From Bacteroidetes bacterium 46-16 (GTDB lineage: Bacteria; Bacteroidota; Bacteroidia; Chitinophagales; Chitinophagaceae): a DNA stretch of 64,000 nucleotides. Position numbers and translations under genes: made by a program. This document shows, one piece after another, positions 17,306-26,731 of this stretch. Within the stretch, counting starts at the first letter, position 1, and each line of letters begins with the position of its first letter. The stretch lies in assembly GCA_001897835.1 (NCBI GenBank), contig MKUN01000053.1:1-64000 (forward strand). Direction: 5' to 3'. The notes under the pieces were generated by a model. It had not been told where the DNA came from, searched no databases, and worked only from the letters and a program-made list of their open reading frames with translations.

Positions 17306-19964
17306 AGCCATTTTGCGTAATTACCTCCTCCTGTTTTACATTCTTTTTCTTGCTGCGCCGGTGGCAGCCCAGATCAACATCCCCGGCGATAATGGGCCAA
17401 GTCTTGCCCAGCGCCAGAATGCCTCGCCAGGGGAAGCCCAGCGCTCGGTATATGAAATAGGCGGCATTACCGTAAAAGGAGTGAAATACCTGGACGAAGA
17501 TCTTTTGATAGCTGTTACGGGACTGACCGTAGGCCAAAAGGTGTACCTGCCCAATGATGAAAATATAGCCAAAGCTATTAAGAACCTATGGAAACAGGAG
17601 TTATTCGCCAATGTGGATATTACCGTATCAAAGACCATCGGTACTAAAATATTCCTGGAGATAGATGTGGAAGAGCGGCCCCGTATGAGCCGTTACCGTT
17701 TCAGGGGTATAAAGAAGAGTGAAGCACAGGAGCTTAAAGACAAAGTAAACCTGGTACGCTCGCGCGTAGTGACAGAAGCAACGAAGAAAGAGGCAGTGGT
17801 AAGGATAAAGAAATTCTTTGAAGATAAAGGGTATGGGGATGTAAAGGTATCGGTACGTGAGCGTAAGGATACGCTTGCGGTAAACTCGGTAGTACTCACC
17901 TTTAATATAGATAAGGGTAGCAAAACGCACATAAACCAGGTAACGGTATCCGGAAATACACATGCTTCTGAAGCCAGGTTAAAGCGGACGCTGAAATCTA
18001 CAAAAGAAGTAGCCCATTTAACGCTGCATGCTACGGATAAACAAACCGTATATGAACATGAGAACCGTAGTTTTGGTAACTACCTGAAACAACTAAATTT
18101 CCTGTCGCCATCCAAAACACTCGAAGCACTCAATCCATATTTCAGGTTCAACTTCTTCTCTTCTTCTAAATTCAATATGCAGAAGTATGAAGATGATAAA
18201 GTGTCGCTGATCAGTTACTATAATTCCCTGGGCTATCGCGATGCGGATATTGTGGCAGATACTGTATACCGTGTACAGAACGGGAATATAAACATAGATA
18301 TTAAGGTAAGAGAGGGCCATAAATACTATTTTGGGGATATAGAGTGGAGGGGTAATACCAAATATTCAACAGCCGAACTGGCACGTATATTGGGTATCAA
18401 AAAAGGCGATGTATATAATCAGGAACTGCTTGAAAAACGTATAGGCAGGGTGCTTAGCCCTGAAGGTGGCGAAGATATCAGCAGCCTGTATATGGATGAC
18501 GGGTACCTGTTCTTTAATATAGACCCTGTGGAAACATCGATAATCGGTGATACCATAAATTACGAGATGCGGATCACAGAAGGCCCGCAGGCCACTATCA
18601 AGGATGTGACCATAGCCGGTAACGACCGTACGAACGAACATGTGATCAGGCGTGAACTGCGTACGCTGCCCGGTAATAAATTCAGCCGTGCAGACCTTAT
18701 CCGTTCACAAAGGGAAATTGCAACACTGGGATTCTTCGACCAGGAAAAGATCGGCATACAGCCTAAACCACACCCTGAAGACGGAACAGTGGATATAGAA
18801 TATACCGTAGTTGAAAAATCCAGTGACCAGTTACAGCTTTCTGCAGGCTTTGGCGGTGGTGTTAAGTTCTATGGTAATATAGGTGTATCGTTTAGCAACT
18901 TCTCATTACGTAATATATTCAAGCCCAAATTTTGGGACCCGCTTCCTGTAGGCGACGGGCAGAAATTCTCGGTCAACTACCAGTCGAACGGTGCTTATTA
19001 TAATTCATTCAGCACATCCTTTACCGAGCCATGGCTGGGAGGCAAAAAGCCGAACGCGCTTACCACCAGCTTTGTGTACAGTAAATATTCGGGCGCGGCC
19101 TATGGCAGTAACCCCAACACATCCTTCCTGCGCATGGTGGGCGGTGGCCTGTCGCTCAGCAGGCGGCTCAAGTGGCCGGATGATAACTTTGTATTTACTT
19201 ATGGCCTGAACTATAGTAATTACAGGCTGAAGAACTATGCCCTGATCGACAACTTTAACGATGGTTACAGTAACAACCTGTATTTTAAACTGGTGCTGGC
19301 ACGTTACTCTATCGATCAGCCATTGTACCCGCGCAGTGGTTCTAATATCAGCTTTACCTTCCAGTTCACACCGCCGTATAGTGCCTTCAGCAGCACCGAT
19401 TATGCACAGGAAAGCTCAAGCAATAAATACAAGTGGATAGAATATCATAAGTATCGTTTTACGGCCGACTGGTACCAGAAGGTTAGCGGTAACCTGGTAT
19501 TCAAGCTGAGCACGAAGTATGGCTTTATGGGATACTTCAATAAAGACATTGGTTATTCACCCTTTGAGCGCTTCCAGTTAGGTGGTGATGGTTTGTCGGG
19601 TTACTCTTATTTTGTAGGAAAGGACATCATTTCGCAACGTGGTTACGATGTGTATGCGCAGCAAGCGGTAATATTTAACAAATACACTGCCGAGTTACGC
19701 TATCCGTTCTCCCTGAGTCCTACGGCCACTATATATGGTCTTGCTTTTGTGGACGCAGCCAATGCCTGGAGCAATTTTAAAGACTTTAACCCGTTAAAGC
19801 TGAACAGGGATGCCGGTTTGGGTATTCGCATATATCTGCCTATGTTTGGCCTCCTGGGCCTCGATTATGGCGTGGGATTTGATAGATATGATCCGGCGAA
19901 TGGTATCACCAAGTTCAAAGACCTGTCTAAGTTCACCTTTATGCTAGGTTTTGAGCCCGATTAA
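17298..19964 (+). CDS. bamA: Outer membrane protein assembly factor BamA
   Basis: An 888-residue Omp85 protein with a signal peptide (cleavage after PVAAQ). The N-terminal half holds POTRA domains, visible as repeated patterns such as GGITVKGVKYLDEDLL, INQVTVSGNTHASEARLKRTL and IKDVTIAGNDRTNEHVIRREL. The C-terminal half is the 16-stranded barrel, with the GGDGLSGY motif equivalent of VRGF/Y near residue 770 and an aromatic-ended C-terminus. BamA inserts beta-barrel proteins in the outer membrane. The start at 17298, inside the end of uppS, is preferred over an upstream ATG at 17256 because it gives a proper signal peptide. Confidence 0.96.
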   Translation: MYKAILRNYLLLFYILFLAAPVAAQINIPGDNGPSLAQRQNASPGEAQRSVYEIGGITVKGVKYLDEDLLIAVTGLTVGQKVYLPNDENIAKAIKNLWKQELFANVDITVSKTIGTKIFLEIDVEERPRMSRYRFRGIKKSEAQELKDKVNLVRSRVVTEATKKEAVVRIKKFFEDKGYGDVKVSVRERKDTLAVNSVVLTFNIDKGSKTHINQVTVSGNTHASEARLKRTLKSTKEVAHLTLHATDKQTVYEHENRSFGNYLKQLNFLSPSKTLEALNPYFRFNFFSSSKFNMQKYEDDKVSLISYYNSLGYRDADIVADTVYRVQNGNINIDIKVREGHKYYFGDIEWRGNTKYSTAELARILGIKKGDVYNQELLEKRIGRVLSPEGGEDISSLYMDDGYLFFNIDPVETSIIGDTINYEMRITEGPQATIKDVTIAGNDRTNEHVIRRELRTLPGNKFSRADLIRSQREIATLGFFDQEKIGIQPKPHPEDGTVDIEYTVVEKSSDQLQLSAGFGGGVKFYGNIGVSFSNFSLRNIFKPKFWDPLPVGDGQKFSVNYQSNGAYYNSFSTSFTEPWLGGKKPNALTTSFVYSKYSGAAYGSNPNTSFLRMVGGGLSLSRRLKWPDDNFVFTYGLNYSNYRLKNYALIDNFNDGYSNNLYFKLVLARYSIDQPLYPRSGSNISFTFQFTPPYSAFSSTDYAQESSSNKYKWIEYHKYRFTADWYQKVSGNLVFKLSTKYGFMGYFNKDIGYSPFERFQLGGDGLSGYSYFVGKDIISQRGYDVYAQQAVIFNKYTAELRYPFSLSPTATIYGLAFVDAANAWSNFKDFNPLKLNRDAGLGIRIYLPMFGLLGLDYGVGFDRYDPANGITKFKDLSKFTFMLGFEPD

Positions 19965-20004
19965 TAAATACCCTAATATTGTTATAATAAAATCCGAAGC
20001 GAAT

Positions 20005-20541
20005 ATGAAACAAGTGTTCAAAAACAATTCGAAGAAACTCCTTGTATGCCTTGTGCTGTTACTGACAGGCATGGCTGCACATGCCCAGAAATACTGCATG
20101 ATCGACTCGAAGTATATACTGGAGAAAATGGTGGAGTATAAAGATGCACAGACCAAGCTGGATAAACAGTCGCAGACATGGCAGGCCGAAATAGATGCCA
20201 AAATGCAGGAAGTGGATAAGATGTATAAATCATACCAGGCTGAACGCGCTATGTTATCGGACGATATGCGCAAAAAGCGTGAGGAAGATATAGTACAGAA
20301 AGAAAAAGCAGCTAAAGACCTGCAAAAACAACGTTTTGGTTATGAAGGCGATCTTTTTAAAAGGCGCCAGGAACTGGTGAAGCCTATACAGGATAAAGTA
20401 TATAATGCTGTGCAGAAATTAGCTTCGAACAAAGGCTATGATTTTGTGCTGGACAAAGCGGGTGGTGTAACACTTTTCTATGCCAATCCTACACTCGATA
20501 AAAGTGACGATGTGCTGAAATTGCTTGGAATAAACAAATAA
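20005..20541 (+). CDS. OmpH/Skp family periplasmic chaperone, copy 1
   Basis: A 178-residue protein with a signal peptide (MAAHAQ) and a long charged coiled coil from about residue 60 to 125 (TKLDKQSQTWQAEID and later KKREEDIVQKEKAAKDLQ). The YCMIDSKYILEKM and GYDFVLDKAGGVTLFYANP ends are typical of OmpH/Skp. Skp holds unfolded outer membrane proteins and passes them to BamA. It sits 40 bases after bamA and 45 bases before a second ompH gene, so one operon is likely. An in-frame ATG at 19951 overlaps bamA and is not favoured. Confidence 0.93.
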   Translation: MKQVFKNNSKKLLVCLVLLLTGMAAHAQKYCMIDSKYILEKMVEYKDAQTKLDKQSQTWQAEIDAKMQEVDKMYKSYQAERAMLSDDMRKKREEDIVQKEKAAKDLQKQRFGYEGDLFKRRQELVKPIQDKVYNAVQKLASNKGYDFVLDKAGGVTLFYANPTLDKSDDVLKLLGINK

Positions 20542-20586
20542 TGGTCTTTACTTTGCACAACTTAAAATAAAATATAAAAAATCATA

Positions 20587-21093
20587 ATGAAAAAGATAGT
20601 ATTATTATTCGCCTGTGGCTTAATGATAAGTAGTGTTGCTCTTGCCCAATCACCCAAATTAGGATATATCAATTCACGCGAATTGCTGGAAGCAATGCCA
20701 GAAATAAAGAAGGCCGATAGCGGCCTGCAGCTTTATGCAAAATCTTTCCAGGACCAGTTGCAGGATATGCAAAAAGAGTATGAACGCAAGGTGCAGGACT
20801 ACCAGACCCAGTCGAAAACAATGACCGATGCGGTAAAAGAAGTGAAAGAAAGGGAGATAATGGACCTGCAGAACCGTATGGAAAGCACGAACCAGAGTGC
20901 ACAGGATAAAGTAGCCAAGAAAAAAGAAGAATTGTATACGCCTATACTGGATAAAGCAGATAAGGCCATCAAAGAAGTCGCTAAAGAAAAAGGTTATGAT
21001 TATATCTTTGACTCAAGCGGAGGTATGCTATTATTTGCTAAAGACGGCGATAATATCATAGCACCGGTAAAAGCGAAATTAGGTATCAAATAA
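20587..21093 (+). CDS. OmpH/Skp family periplasmic chaperone, copy 2
   Basis: A 168-residue relative of the gene before it, with a signal peptide ending VALAQ, the LGYINSRELLEAMPE start, a coiled coil over residues 45-115 rich in Lys, Glu and Gln, and the C-terminal GYDYIFDSSGGMLLFAKDGDNI. Two divergent ompH copies in a row after bamA are usual in Bacteroidota; whether they form mixed trimers is unknown. The operon ends here at a very strong terminator. Confidence 0.93.
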   Translation: MKKIVLLFACGLMISSVALAQSPKLGYINSRELLEAMPEIKKADSGLQLYAKSFQDQLQDMQKEYERKVQDYQTQSKTMTDAVKEVKEREIMDLQNRMESTNQSAQDKVAKKKEELYTPILDKADKAIKEVAKEKGYDYIFDSSGGMLLFAKDGDNIIAPVKAKLGIK

Positions 21094-21107
21094 GATAATG
21101 ATATTAT

Positions 21108-21148
21108 AAAAAAGCACCGCCCCGCAGTTTGCGGGGCGGTGCTTTTTT
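21108..21148. terminator. Strong bidirectional rho-independent terminator
   Basis: An 18-bp perfect inverted repeat (21108-21125 with 21131-21148, 5-base loop), GC-rich with A6/T6 flanks, at the end of the bamA-ompH operon. It overlaps the last codon of the convergent DUF1684 gene. Confidence 0.95.
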
Positions 21149-21758
21149 ATTCTAAACTTTTTTTACCATACAGCTTTTCGCCGGCTTTAATGGCTGTTTT
21201 CAGCCTGTTCTCATCGGGAGGTATGGGGCATGAATATCCTTCGGCATAGGCGCAATAGGGATTGTAGCATTTGTTGAAGTCGAGTACGAGCTTGCTACCC
21301 TTTACTTCGCCTGTATCCATATCGATATACCTGCCGCCGCCAAATGTTTCCCTGTTACTTGTCAGGTCCGTAAAGGGTATGAAGAGATATGCGGCCAGTT
21401 CTTTCTTTATACTGTCCGCGCTTTGGTAAGCATGCAGTTTGTATTTTTTGCCATGTAGTTTAAAACTGAGTACGCCATATTCCCTATAGGCTTTGTTTTT
21501 GCCGCTATGGGTGGGCATCATAAAGGTATTTCCCTTTGCGGTCTTTGTGAATGCTGCAAGTACCCTGTAGGAAACATCGGGGGCATAGAACCTTAAATAG
21601 CCGGTGTCCGCAGCTTTAAGCGGGCTCCTTTTATCTGTAATGAATTCCTTTTTATAGGATTCCCGGTATTGCAGCAGGCTGTCTTTATATGTTTGGGCCT
21701 GCAAACCGGTGGATAACAGTATGCTGGATAAAAGGCCATATATACCGATACGCAACAT
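21147..21758 (-). CDS. DUF1684 domain-containing exported protein
   Basis: A 203-residue protein with a signal peptide (LSTGLQAQ). DUF1684 signs are the N-terminal YRESYKKEFITDKRSPLKAAD, LRFYAPD, then VLSFKLHGKKYKLHAYQS and the C-terminal block with LDFNKCYNPYCAYAEGYSCPIPPDENRL. The cysteine- and proline-rich end is conserved in the family, whose biochemical function is unknown. It follows lysS on the same strand by 4 bases and is likely co-transcribed with it. Its stop lies inside the terminator of the opposing operon. Confidence 0.9.
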   Translation of the reverse strand: MLRIGIYGLLSSILLSTGLQAQTYKDSLLQYRESYKKEFITDKRSPLKAADTGYLRFYAPDVSYRVLAAFTKTAKGNTFMMPTHSGKNKAYREYGVLSFKLHGKKYKLHAYQSADSIKKELAAYLFIPFTDLTSNRETFGGGRYIDMDTGEVKGSKLVLDFNKCYNPYCAYAEGYSCPIPPDENRLKTAIKAGEKLYGKKSLE

Positions 21759-21762
21759 GCAA

Positions 21763-23283
21763 TTATTCTGCTGTTTTTTCAGGCCTCATTTGTGGAAAGA
21801 GCAATACATCCTGTATGGATACCTGGCCGGTGAGCAGCATGGCAAGCCTCTCTATACCAAAACCGATGCCGGCCGTTGGAGGCATACCATATTCCAATGC
21901 ACGCAGGAAGTCATGGTCTATATACATAGCTTCTTCGTCGCCGCGTTCCATGAGCTTTACCTGTTCTTCAAAACGTTCGCGCTGGTCCAGCGGGTCATTG
22001 AGCTCGCTGTAAGCATTGGCTATTTCCTTTCCGTTCACGATAAGTTCAAAGCGTTCCACAAGTCCGGGTTTGCTGCGATGCTTTTTAGTAAGCGGGCTCA
22101 TTTCGATGGGGTAGTCTGTGATGAATGTAGGTTGTATATAATGTTTCTCGCATTTGCCGCCGAAGATCTCATCGATCAATTTGCCTTTGCCCATAGAGGC
22201 ATCGGTATCTATTTTTAGCTGTTTGCAAACACCGCGCAGGCCATCTTCATCCATTTCGCTTATATCTATGCCTGTATGCTCCTTTATAGCATCATAGATG
22301 CTTACACGCCTGTAGGGAGCTTTAAAATCTATCTGCACACCGGCCACTACCGATACAGTACTGCCATTGGTCGCTATGGCAGTTTGCTCCAGCATTTGCT
22401 CTGTGGTTTCCATCATCCACAGGTAATCTTTATAGGCCACATAAAACTCTAGTATGGTAAACTCCGGGTTATGTGTACGGTCCATACCTTCATTACGGAA
22501 GTTGCGGCTGAACTCATATACCCAGTCGAAACCGCCTACTATCAGGCGCTTCAGGTATAGTTCATTAGCTATGCGCAGGTACAGTTCAATATCCAGGGCA
22601 TTGTGATGTGTAACAAAAGGCCGTGCAATGGCGCCGCCGGGTATGTTTTGCAACACAGGGGTATCCACTTCAAGAGCGCCACGTTCATTTAAGAATGAGC
22701 GTATGGCATTCTTCATCTTTGTTATCTTAATAAAGGTGTCGCGTATGCCGGGATTAACAATAAGATCGGCATAGCGCTGGCGATATTTGAATTCGGCGTC
22801 GGTAACGGCATCAAAAACCTCCCCATCCTTTTCCTTCACTATGGGCATAGGGTGCAATGACTTGGAAAGCAGGGTGAACTGCTCCACATGTATGGACGTT
22901 TCGCCCGTTTTTGTAGTAAATACAAAGCCTTTGACACCAATGATATCACCGATGTCCAGTAATTTTTTCCAAACTGTGTTATATAAGGTCTTATCCTCAC
23001 CGGGGCAGATGTCGTCGCGGCGTATATATACCTGTATGCGGCCTGTACTATCCTGCAGCACGGCAAAGTTGGCTTTGCCCATATCGCGCACACTCATGAT
23101 ACGGCCCGCCAGCGATACTGACTTATATTCATCCTGTTTCTCTGCGCTATAGCCTTCCTTTATTTGTTTGGCAGTGTGCGTGATCTCGTATAAGGGGGCA
23201 GGGTATGGGTCTATACCCAATGCCTGCAGTTCTTTCAGTTTCTCGCGGCGCACCAGTTCCTGTTCGCTAAGTGTGGCTTGCAT
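21763..23283 (-). CDS. lysS: Lysyl-tRNA synthetase, class II
   Basis: A 506-residue class II LysRS. It has an OB-fold anticodon-binding domain (residues 55-160; [23 protein letters not shown] begins it), motif 2 [20 protein letters not shown] near residue 265, and motif 3 [15 protein letters not shown] at the C-terminal end. It charges tRNA-Lys in the cytoplasm. Length and motifs are normal. A TATTTTTG element on the minus strand (23335-23342) lies about 50 bases before the start. Confidence 0.97.
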   Translation of the reverse strand: MQATLSEQELVRREKLKELQALGIDPYPAPLYEITHTAKQIKEGYSAEKQDEYKSVSLAGRIMSVRDMGKANFAVLQDSTGRIQVYIRRDDICPGEDKTLYNTVWKKLLDIGDIIGVKGFVFTTKTGETSIHVEQFTLLSKSLHPMPIVKEKDGEVFDAVTDAEFKYRQRYADLIVNPGIRDTFIKITKMKNAIRSFLNERGALEVDTPVLQNIPGGAIARPFVTHHNALDIELYLRIANELYLKRLIVGGFDWVYEFSRNFRNEGMDRTHNPEFTILEFYVAYKDYLWMMETTEQMLEQTAIATNGSTVSVVAGVQIDFKAPYRRVSIYDAIKEHTGIDISEMDEDGLRGVCKQLKIDTDASMGKGKLIDEIFGGKCEKHYIQPTFITDYPIEMSPLTKKHRSKPGLVERFELIVNGKEIANAYSELNDPLDQRERFEEQVKLMERGDEEAMYIDHDFLRALEYGMPPTAGIGFGIERLAMLLTGQVSIQDVLLFPQMRPEKTAE

Positions 23284-23374
23284 ATTGTGTAGATATTAAA
23301 CAGGTAAATGACCTGTAGCTCTTTAAAATGAGTGCAAAAATAATAAGTGAAACGTCAATTGCCTAAAGTATCTT

Positions 23375-24367
23375 TTACATGGGCCTGAGGCTGTACAGGG
23401 TGCCATTATCGCCGGCTACGAGTATATTGCCTGCTGGTGCAAATGAGATACAACGCAGATCTTCGCTCGTGAAGCCATCATAGCTTGCCCAGTGTTTGCC
23501 CCCGTCATCAGTATATATAACGAGGCCTTTTTCACCAACAGCCCAGCCGTTCATGGCATCTTTGAACAATATGGCGGATAAATGGTAGGAAGCCTGGGTA
23601 ACATCATTCCCGTTTCTTTGCCGCTCCCAGGTAGTACCCATGTCTGAAGAATGCAATATGCTCCCATTGTATCCGCATACCCATATATCATCATGATAGA
23701 CGGCTATAGAAGTGAAATTATCACCTTTAATATCAAGGTAATGCCAGGTATTCCCCCCGTCATCGGTACGCTGCATGGCACCATAGCCGCTGATAAAGCC
23801 GGTATGACTGTTGAGCATCACAATATCGTTCAGTTCGTAACCCAAAGAATCCCATTGAGTTATATCGCCCTGGCCATTGATGTGCACCATATAACCTGCA
23901 AGAAAACTGATACCCCCAATCACAAGTCCCTTATCGACGGAAGGGAACACCACTTTTTTAAAAGGATCATACGTTAGCTGTTTGAAGGTCCATTGCTGCC
24001 CGCCGTTTTCAGAGTAAAGTAATTTACCATCGTAGCCGCAGGAGTAAAGATTCCCGTTCGGGGCCTGGCTGATGCCAAACAACTCCTTGCCTGCATCGGG
24101 GAAGCTGTCTACAGCCCATGTATTGCCCCCGTCATTAGTGTATAGAATGATAGAAGAGGCAAAGCGCTCCCCGCCTGCTATAAAGCCTGTGGAGTCATTA
24201 ATAAACAGAATACTGTTAAGCCTTACCGTGGTATTGCTATTCAGTTGCTGCACTGCCTTGTAATGCAAGAGATCCTTTTTGCAGGCAGCCAACAGCAGGC
24301 ATGAGGTAATTGCCCAAATGCAGTATTTTTTAGAGGTATTTAATATATGGCTTATAAAGCGGAGCAT
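23375..24367 (-). CDS. YCF48/BNR-type beta-propeller lipoprotein
   Basis: A 330-residue lipoprotein with a lipobox at LLAACKKD. The mature part is a beta-propeller of the Ycf48/sialidase-like (BNR) sort: repeated GNTW or DGGNTW/DGGKHW elements (YTNDGGNTWAVDSF, RTDDGGNTWHYLD, SSDMGTTWERQR, YTDDGGKHWASYD) between short strands such as GFISGYG and GWAVGEKG. Ycf48 itself assists photosystem II assembly, which cannot apply here; in heterotrophic Bacteroidota these proteins are envelope proteins of unknown role. It stands between lysS and the DUF58 gene, on the same strand. Confidence 0.85.
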   Translation of the reverse strand: MLRFISHILNTSKKYCIWAITSCLLLAACKKDLLHYKAVQQLNSNTTVRLNSILFINDSTGFIAGGERFASSIILYTNDGGNTWAVDSFPDAGKELFGISQAPNGNLYSCGYDGKLLYSENGGQQWTFKQLTYDPFKKVVFPSVDKGLVIGGISFLAGYMVHINGQGDITQWDSLGYELNDIVMLNSHTGFISGYGAMQRTDDGGNTWHYLDIKGDNFTSIAVYHDDIWVCGYNGSILHSSDMGTTWERQRNGNDVTQASYHLSAILFKDAMNGWAVGEKGLVIYTDDGGKHWASYDGFTSEDLRCISFAPAGNILVAGDNGTLYSLRPM

Positions 24368-24407
24368 TATTTGGCAAAATAATAAAATACCTGTATTCCT
24401 GTATGGC

Positions 24408-25742
24408 CTATATCATTTGACGGGCCTTTAATTCGAGATATTTATTTACTACATCGATACTTAGTTCGCCGGGAGTGCTGAGAATAGATAGAATGCCGTG
24501 CCGGCGCAGTTCTTTTACGATCTGCCGCTTTTCGTAATCAAAGCGCTCTGCAATGGTCTTAATGTATATGCCTTCTACGGTATCCGGTTGTTTTTCTTGT
24601 ATCTCCCTTAAGAGGGTATTCCTGAAGAAGACAATGCACAATAGGTGATAAGAAGCTATTTTTTTCAAATAGGGGAGTTGCCGCTCCAGGGCAGAATAGG
24701 TCTCAAAATTGGTGAATAGCAGGATAAAGCTGCGCTGGGTAACACGCTTATGTATGGTTGCCCACAGGTTTTCCATATCGCTCTCCTTAAATTCTGTAGC
24801 TTGTTTGTAGAGTGCTTCCAAAAGGTGGGTCAATTGCCCGCTGCGTCTTTCGGCGGGTATTATGTCGCTTACTTTATCGGCAAAGGTGATCATGCCGGCC
24901 TTATCGTGCTTTAGGAGGGCCACATTCATTAATGCCAGCCCGGCATTAATAGAGTGGTCAAGTAAGGTTATACCATCAAAGGGCATCTTCATGGCCCTCC
25001 CTTTGTCCAGGATACAATATACCTGTTGCTGCCGGGCATCGGTATAGGTATTTACCATGGTGTTACCGGTGCGTGCGGTGGCTTTCCAGTTTATGGTGCG
25101 CACATCATCGCCTGTCACATATTCTTTTATTTTTTCAAATTCCAGGCTATGGCCCAGCCGGCGTATTTTTTTTATACCTGCCACGGCATGGTCGCTTACT
25201 GCCAGCAACTGGTATTTTTTTAACTGGTGAAATGAGGGGTATACCTTTATACTCATCGGTTCTGCGGCCTTTACCCGCCGCTGCAAAAGCCGGAGGGGTG
25301 TTTTGATGAAACAGATCACATGGCCAAACTCATAGGCCCCCCTTGAGCGTGGCCTTAGCTCATAATTCACTTTGGCTGAGCCGTAAATGGGAACTAAAGT
25401 GCTTTTGTGAAAATTCCTTTCCTGGAACTGTACCGGTAATTCGTCGATGATGCCCGCTTTTATTTTAAAGGGATAAGTATTATTCAGTACTAAGGATACT
25501 GCATTTTTGTCGCCCAGGCTAAACCTTGCAGCTGCCTGGCGCGTTGCAGTTACTTTGCCCTTCAGGAGGAACAAAAGACAATAGTCAACTATACTGAGCA
25601 GGAAGAAGAACAATGTGTATGCGGTGGCAGCACCAAATAATACCGGGAAGAAGAAAGAAAGAAAAAACAGCACTACGGCACCTGTTATCCCCAGGTACCA
25701 GTTCCTTGTAAGAAACAGGTCGTGTATATAGCCTTTCTTCAT
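24408..25742 (-). CDS. DUF58 domain-containing membrane protein
   Basis: A 444-residue protein with two membrane helices near the N-terminus (residues 15-60), a beta-rich middle and the DUF58 signature DDVRTINWKATARTG near residue 212, followed by a vWA-like fold. DUF58 proteins are encoded next to MoxR ATPases almost everywhere and are thought to work with them in protein maturation or envelope stress; direct biochemical proof is scarce. Its start is 5 bases from the moxR stop, so it belongs to the operon that reads leftward from 29.6 kb. Confidence 0.92.
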   Translation of the reverse strand: MKKGYIHDLFLTRNWYLGITGAVVLFFLSFFFPVLFGAATAYTLFFFLLSIVDYCLLFLLKGKVTATRQAAARFSLGDKNAVSLVLNNTYPFKIKAGIIDELPVQFQERNFHKSTLVPIYGSAKVNYELRPRSRGAYEFGHVICFIKTPLRLLQRRVKAAEPMSIKVYPSFHQLKKYQLLAVSDHAVAGIKKIRRLGHSLEFEKIKEYVTGDDVRTINWKATARTGNTMVNTYTDARQQQVYCILDKGRAMKMPFDGITLLDHSINAGLALMNVALLKHDKAGMITFADKVSDIIPAERRSGQLTHLLEALYKQATEFKESDMENLWATIHKRVTQRSFILLFTNFETYSALERQLPYLKKIASYHLLCIVFFRNTLLREIQEKQPDTVEGIYIKTIAERFDYEKRQIVKELRRHGILSILSTPGELSIDVVNKYLELKARQMI

Positions 25743-25747
25743 TTTCT

Positions 25748-26731
25748 TTACCTGGGTATCTCTATCCGGCTCACAATCTCTTTAAGCACATCATCCGTGG
25801 TGGCGCCTTCCATTTCACGTTCCGGGGTCAGGCTTATGCGATGCCTGAGCACAGGAGGTGCAGCTTGTAATATATCTTCGGGTATCACAAAGTTGCGCCC
25901 ATGCAGCACACTCAATGCCTTTGCAACATTCAGCAGGGCAATTGATGCCCTGGGTGATGCGCCTATGTACAATGAGCGGTCGTTTCTTGTTTCCCATATT
26001 ATTTTAGCAATGAATTCAAGCAGGCGTGGCTCTATATGTACCATGCGGACCATTTGCCGTGCCTGCTTCAACAGGGTAGGATCTATTATCGCTGCCACAT
26101 CGTCCAGCGATCTTAGGATAGCTTGCCGGTTTTGCCGTTCCAGTATTATTATTTCTTCCTCAAGGCTGGGATAGCCAACGGTGATCTTCATAATAAAACG
26201 GTCCAGTTGGGCTTCAGGCAGCCTGTAGGTACCCTCATGCTCAATAGGGTTTTGGGTAGCGATGACCATAAAGGGAGCCTGTAGGTGATGTGTTTGCCCA
26301 TCCACAGTCACCTGTCTTTCTTCCATTACCTCGAAGAGTGCGGCCTGTGTCTTCGCCGGGGCGCGGTTTATCTCATCTATCAATACTATGTTGCTGAATA
26401 TAGGACCTGGCTTGAACTGGAATGTTGTGCTTTGCGGATTGAAGACGCTGGTGCCAATCACATCGCTGGGCATTAGGTCGGGGGTGAACTGTATGCGCGA
26501 AAAGTCGGCTTTTATCAGCCGGGCTATCAGCTTTGCGGCCAGGGTCTTCGCTACTCCGGGCACACCCTCTATCAGTATATGCCCATCGGCAAGGAGGCCG
26601 GCAAGCAGCATTTCGGTCATGCTATGCTGGCCTACGATCACTTTGCTTACCTGCTCCTGTATCTGCTCCGCCAGTTTTACCAATGGGGCGGTGTTTATAT
26701 GTTCTATATTATCGTTTTCAGTAGGTTCCAT
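25748..26731 (-). CDS. MoxR family AAA+ ATPase
   Basis: A 327-residue MoxR-type AAA+ ATPase with Walker A GVPGVAKT near residue 60, Walker B VLIDEINRAP near 122, sensor 1 VIATQNPIEHEGTYRLPEAQLDRF (shown in part: ATQNP, EAQLDRF), and arginine-rich sensor 2 GASPRASIALL. MoxR ATPases act as chaperones that insert cofactors or assemble complexes, usually together with vWA-domain partners. I start it at 26731 (MEPTENDN) because an upstream ATG at 26791 lies deep inside the preceding gene. Its end is 5 bases before the DUF58 gene. Confidence 0.95.
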   Translation of the reverse strand: MEPTENDNIEHINTAPLVKLAEQIQEQVSKVIVGQHSMTEMLLAGLLADGHILIEGVPGVAKTLAAKLIARLIKADFSRIQFTPDLMPSDVIGTSVFNPQSTTFQFKPGPIFSNIVLIDEINRAPAKTQAALFEVMEERQVTVDGQTHHLQAPFMVIATQNPIEHEGTYRLPEAQLDRFIMKITVGYPSLEEEIIILERQNRQAILRSLDDVAAIIDPTLLKQARQMVRMVHIEPRLLEFIAKIIWETRNDRSLYIGASPRASIALLNVAKALSVLHGRNFVIPEDILQAAPPVLRHRISLTPEREMEGATTDDVLKEIVSRIEIPR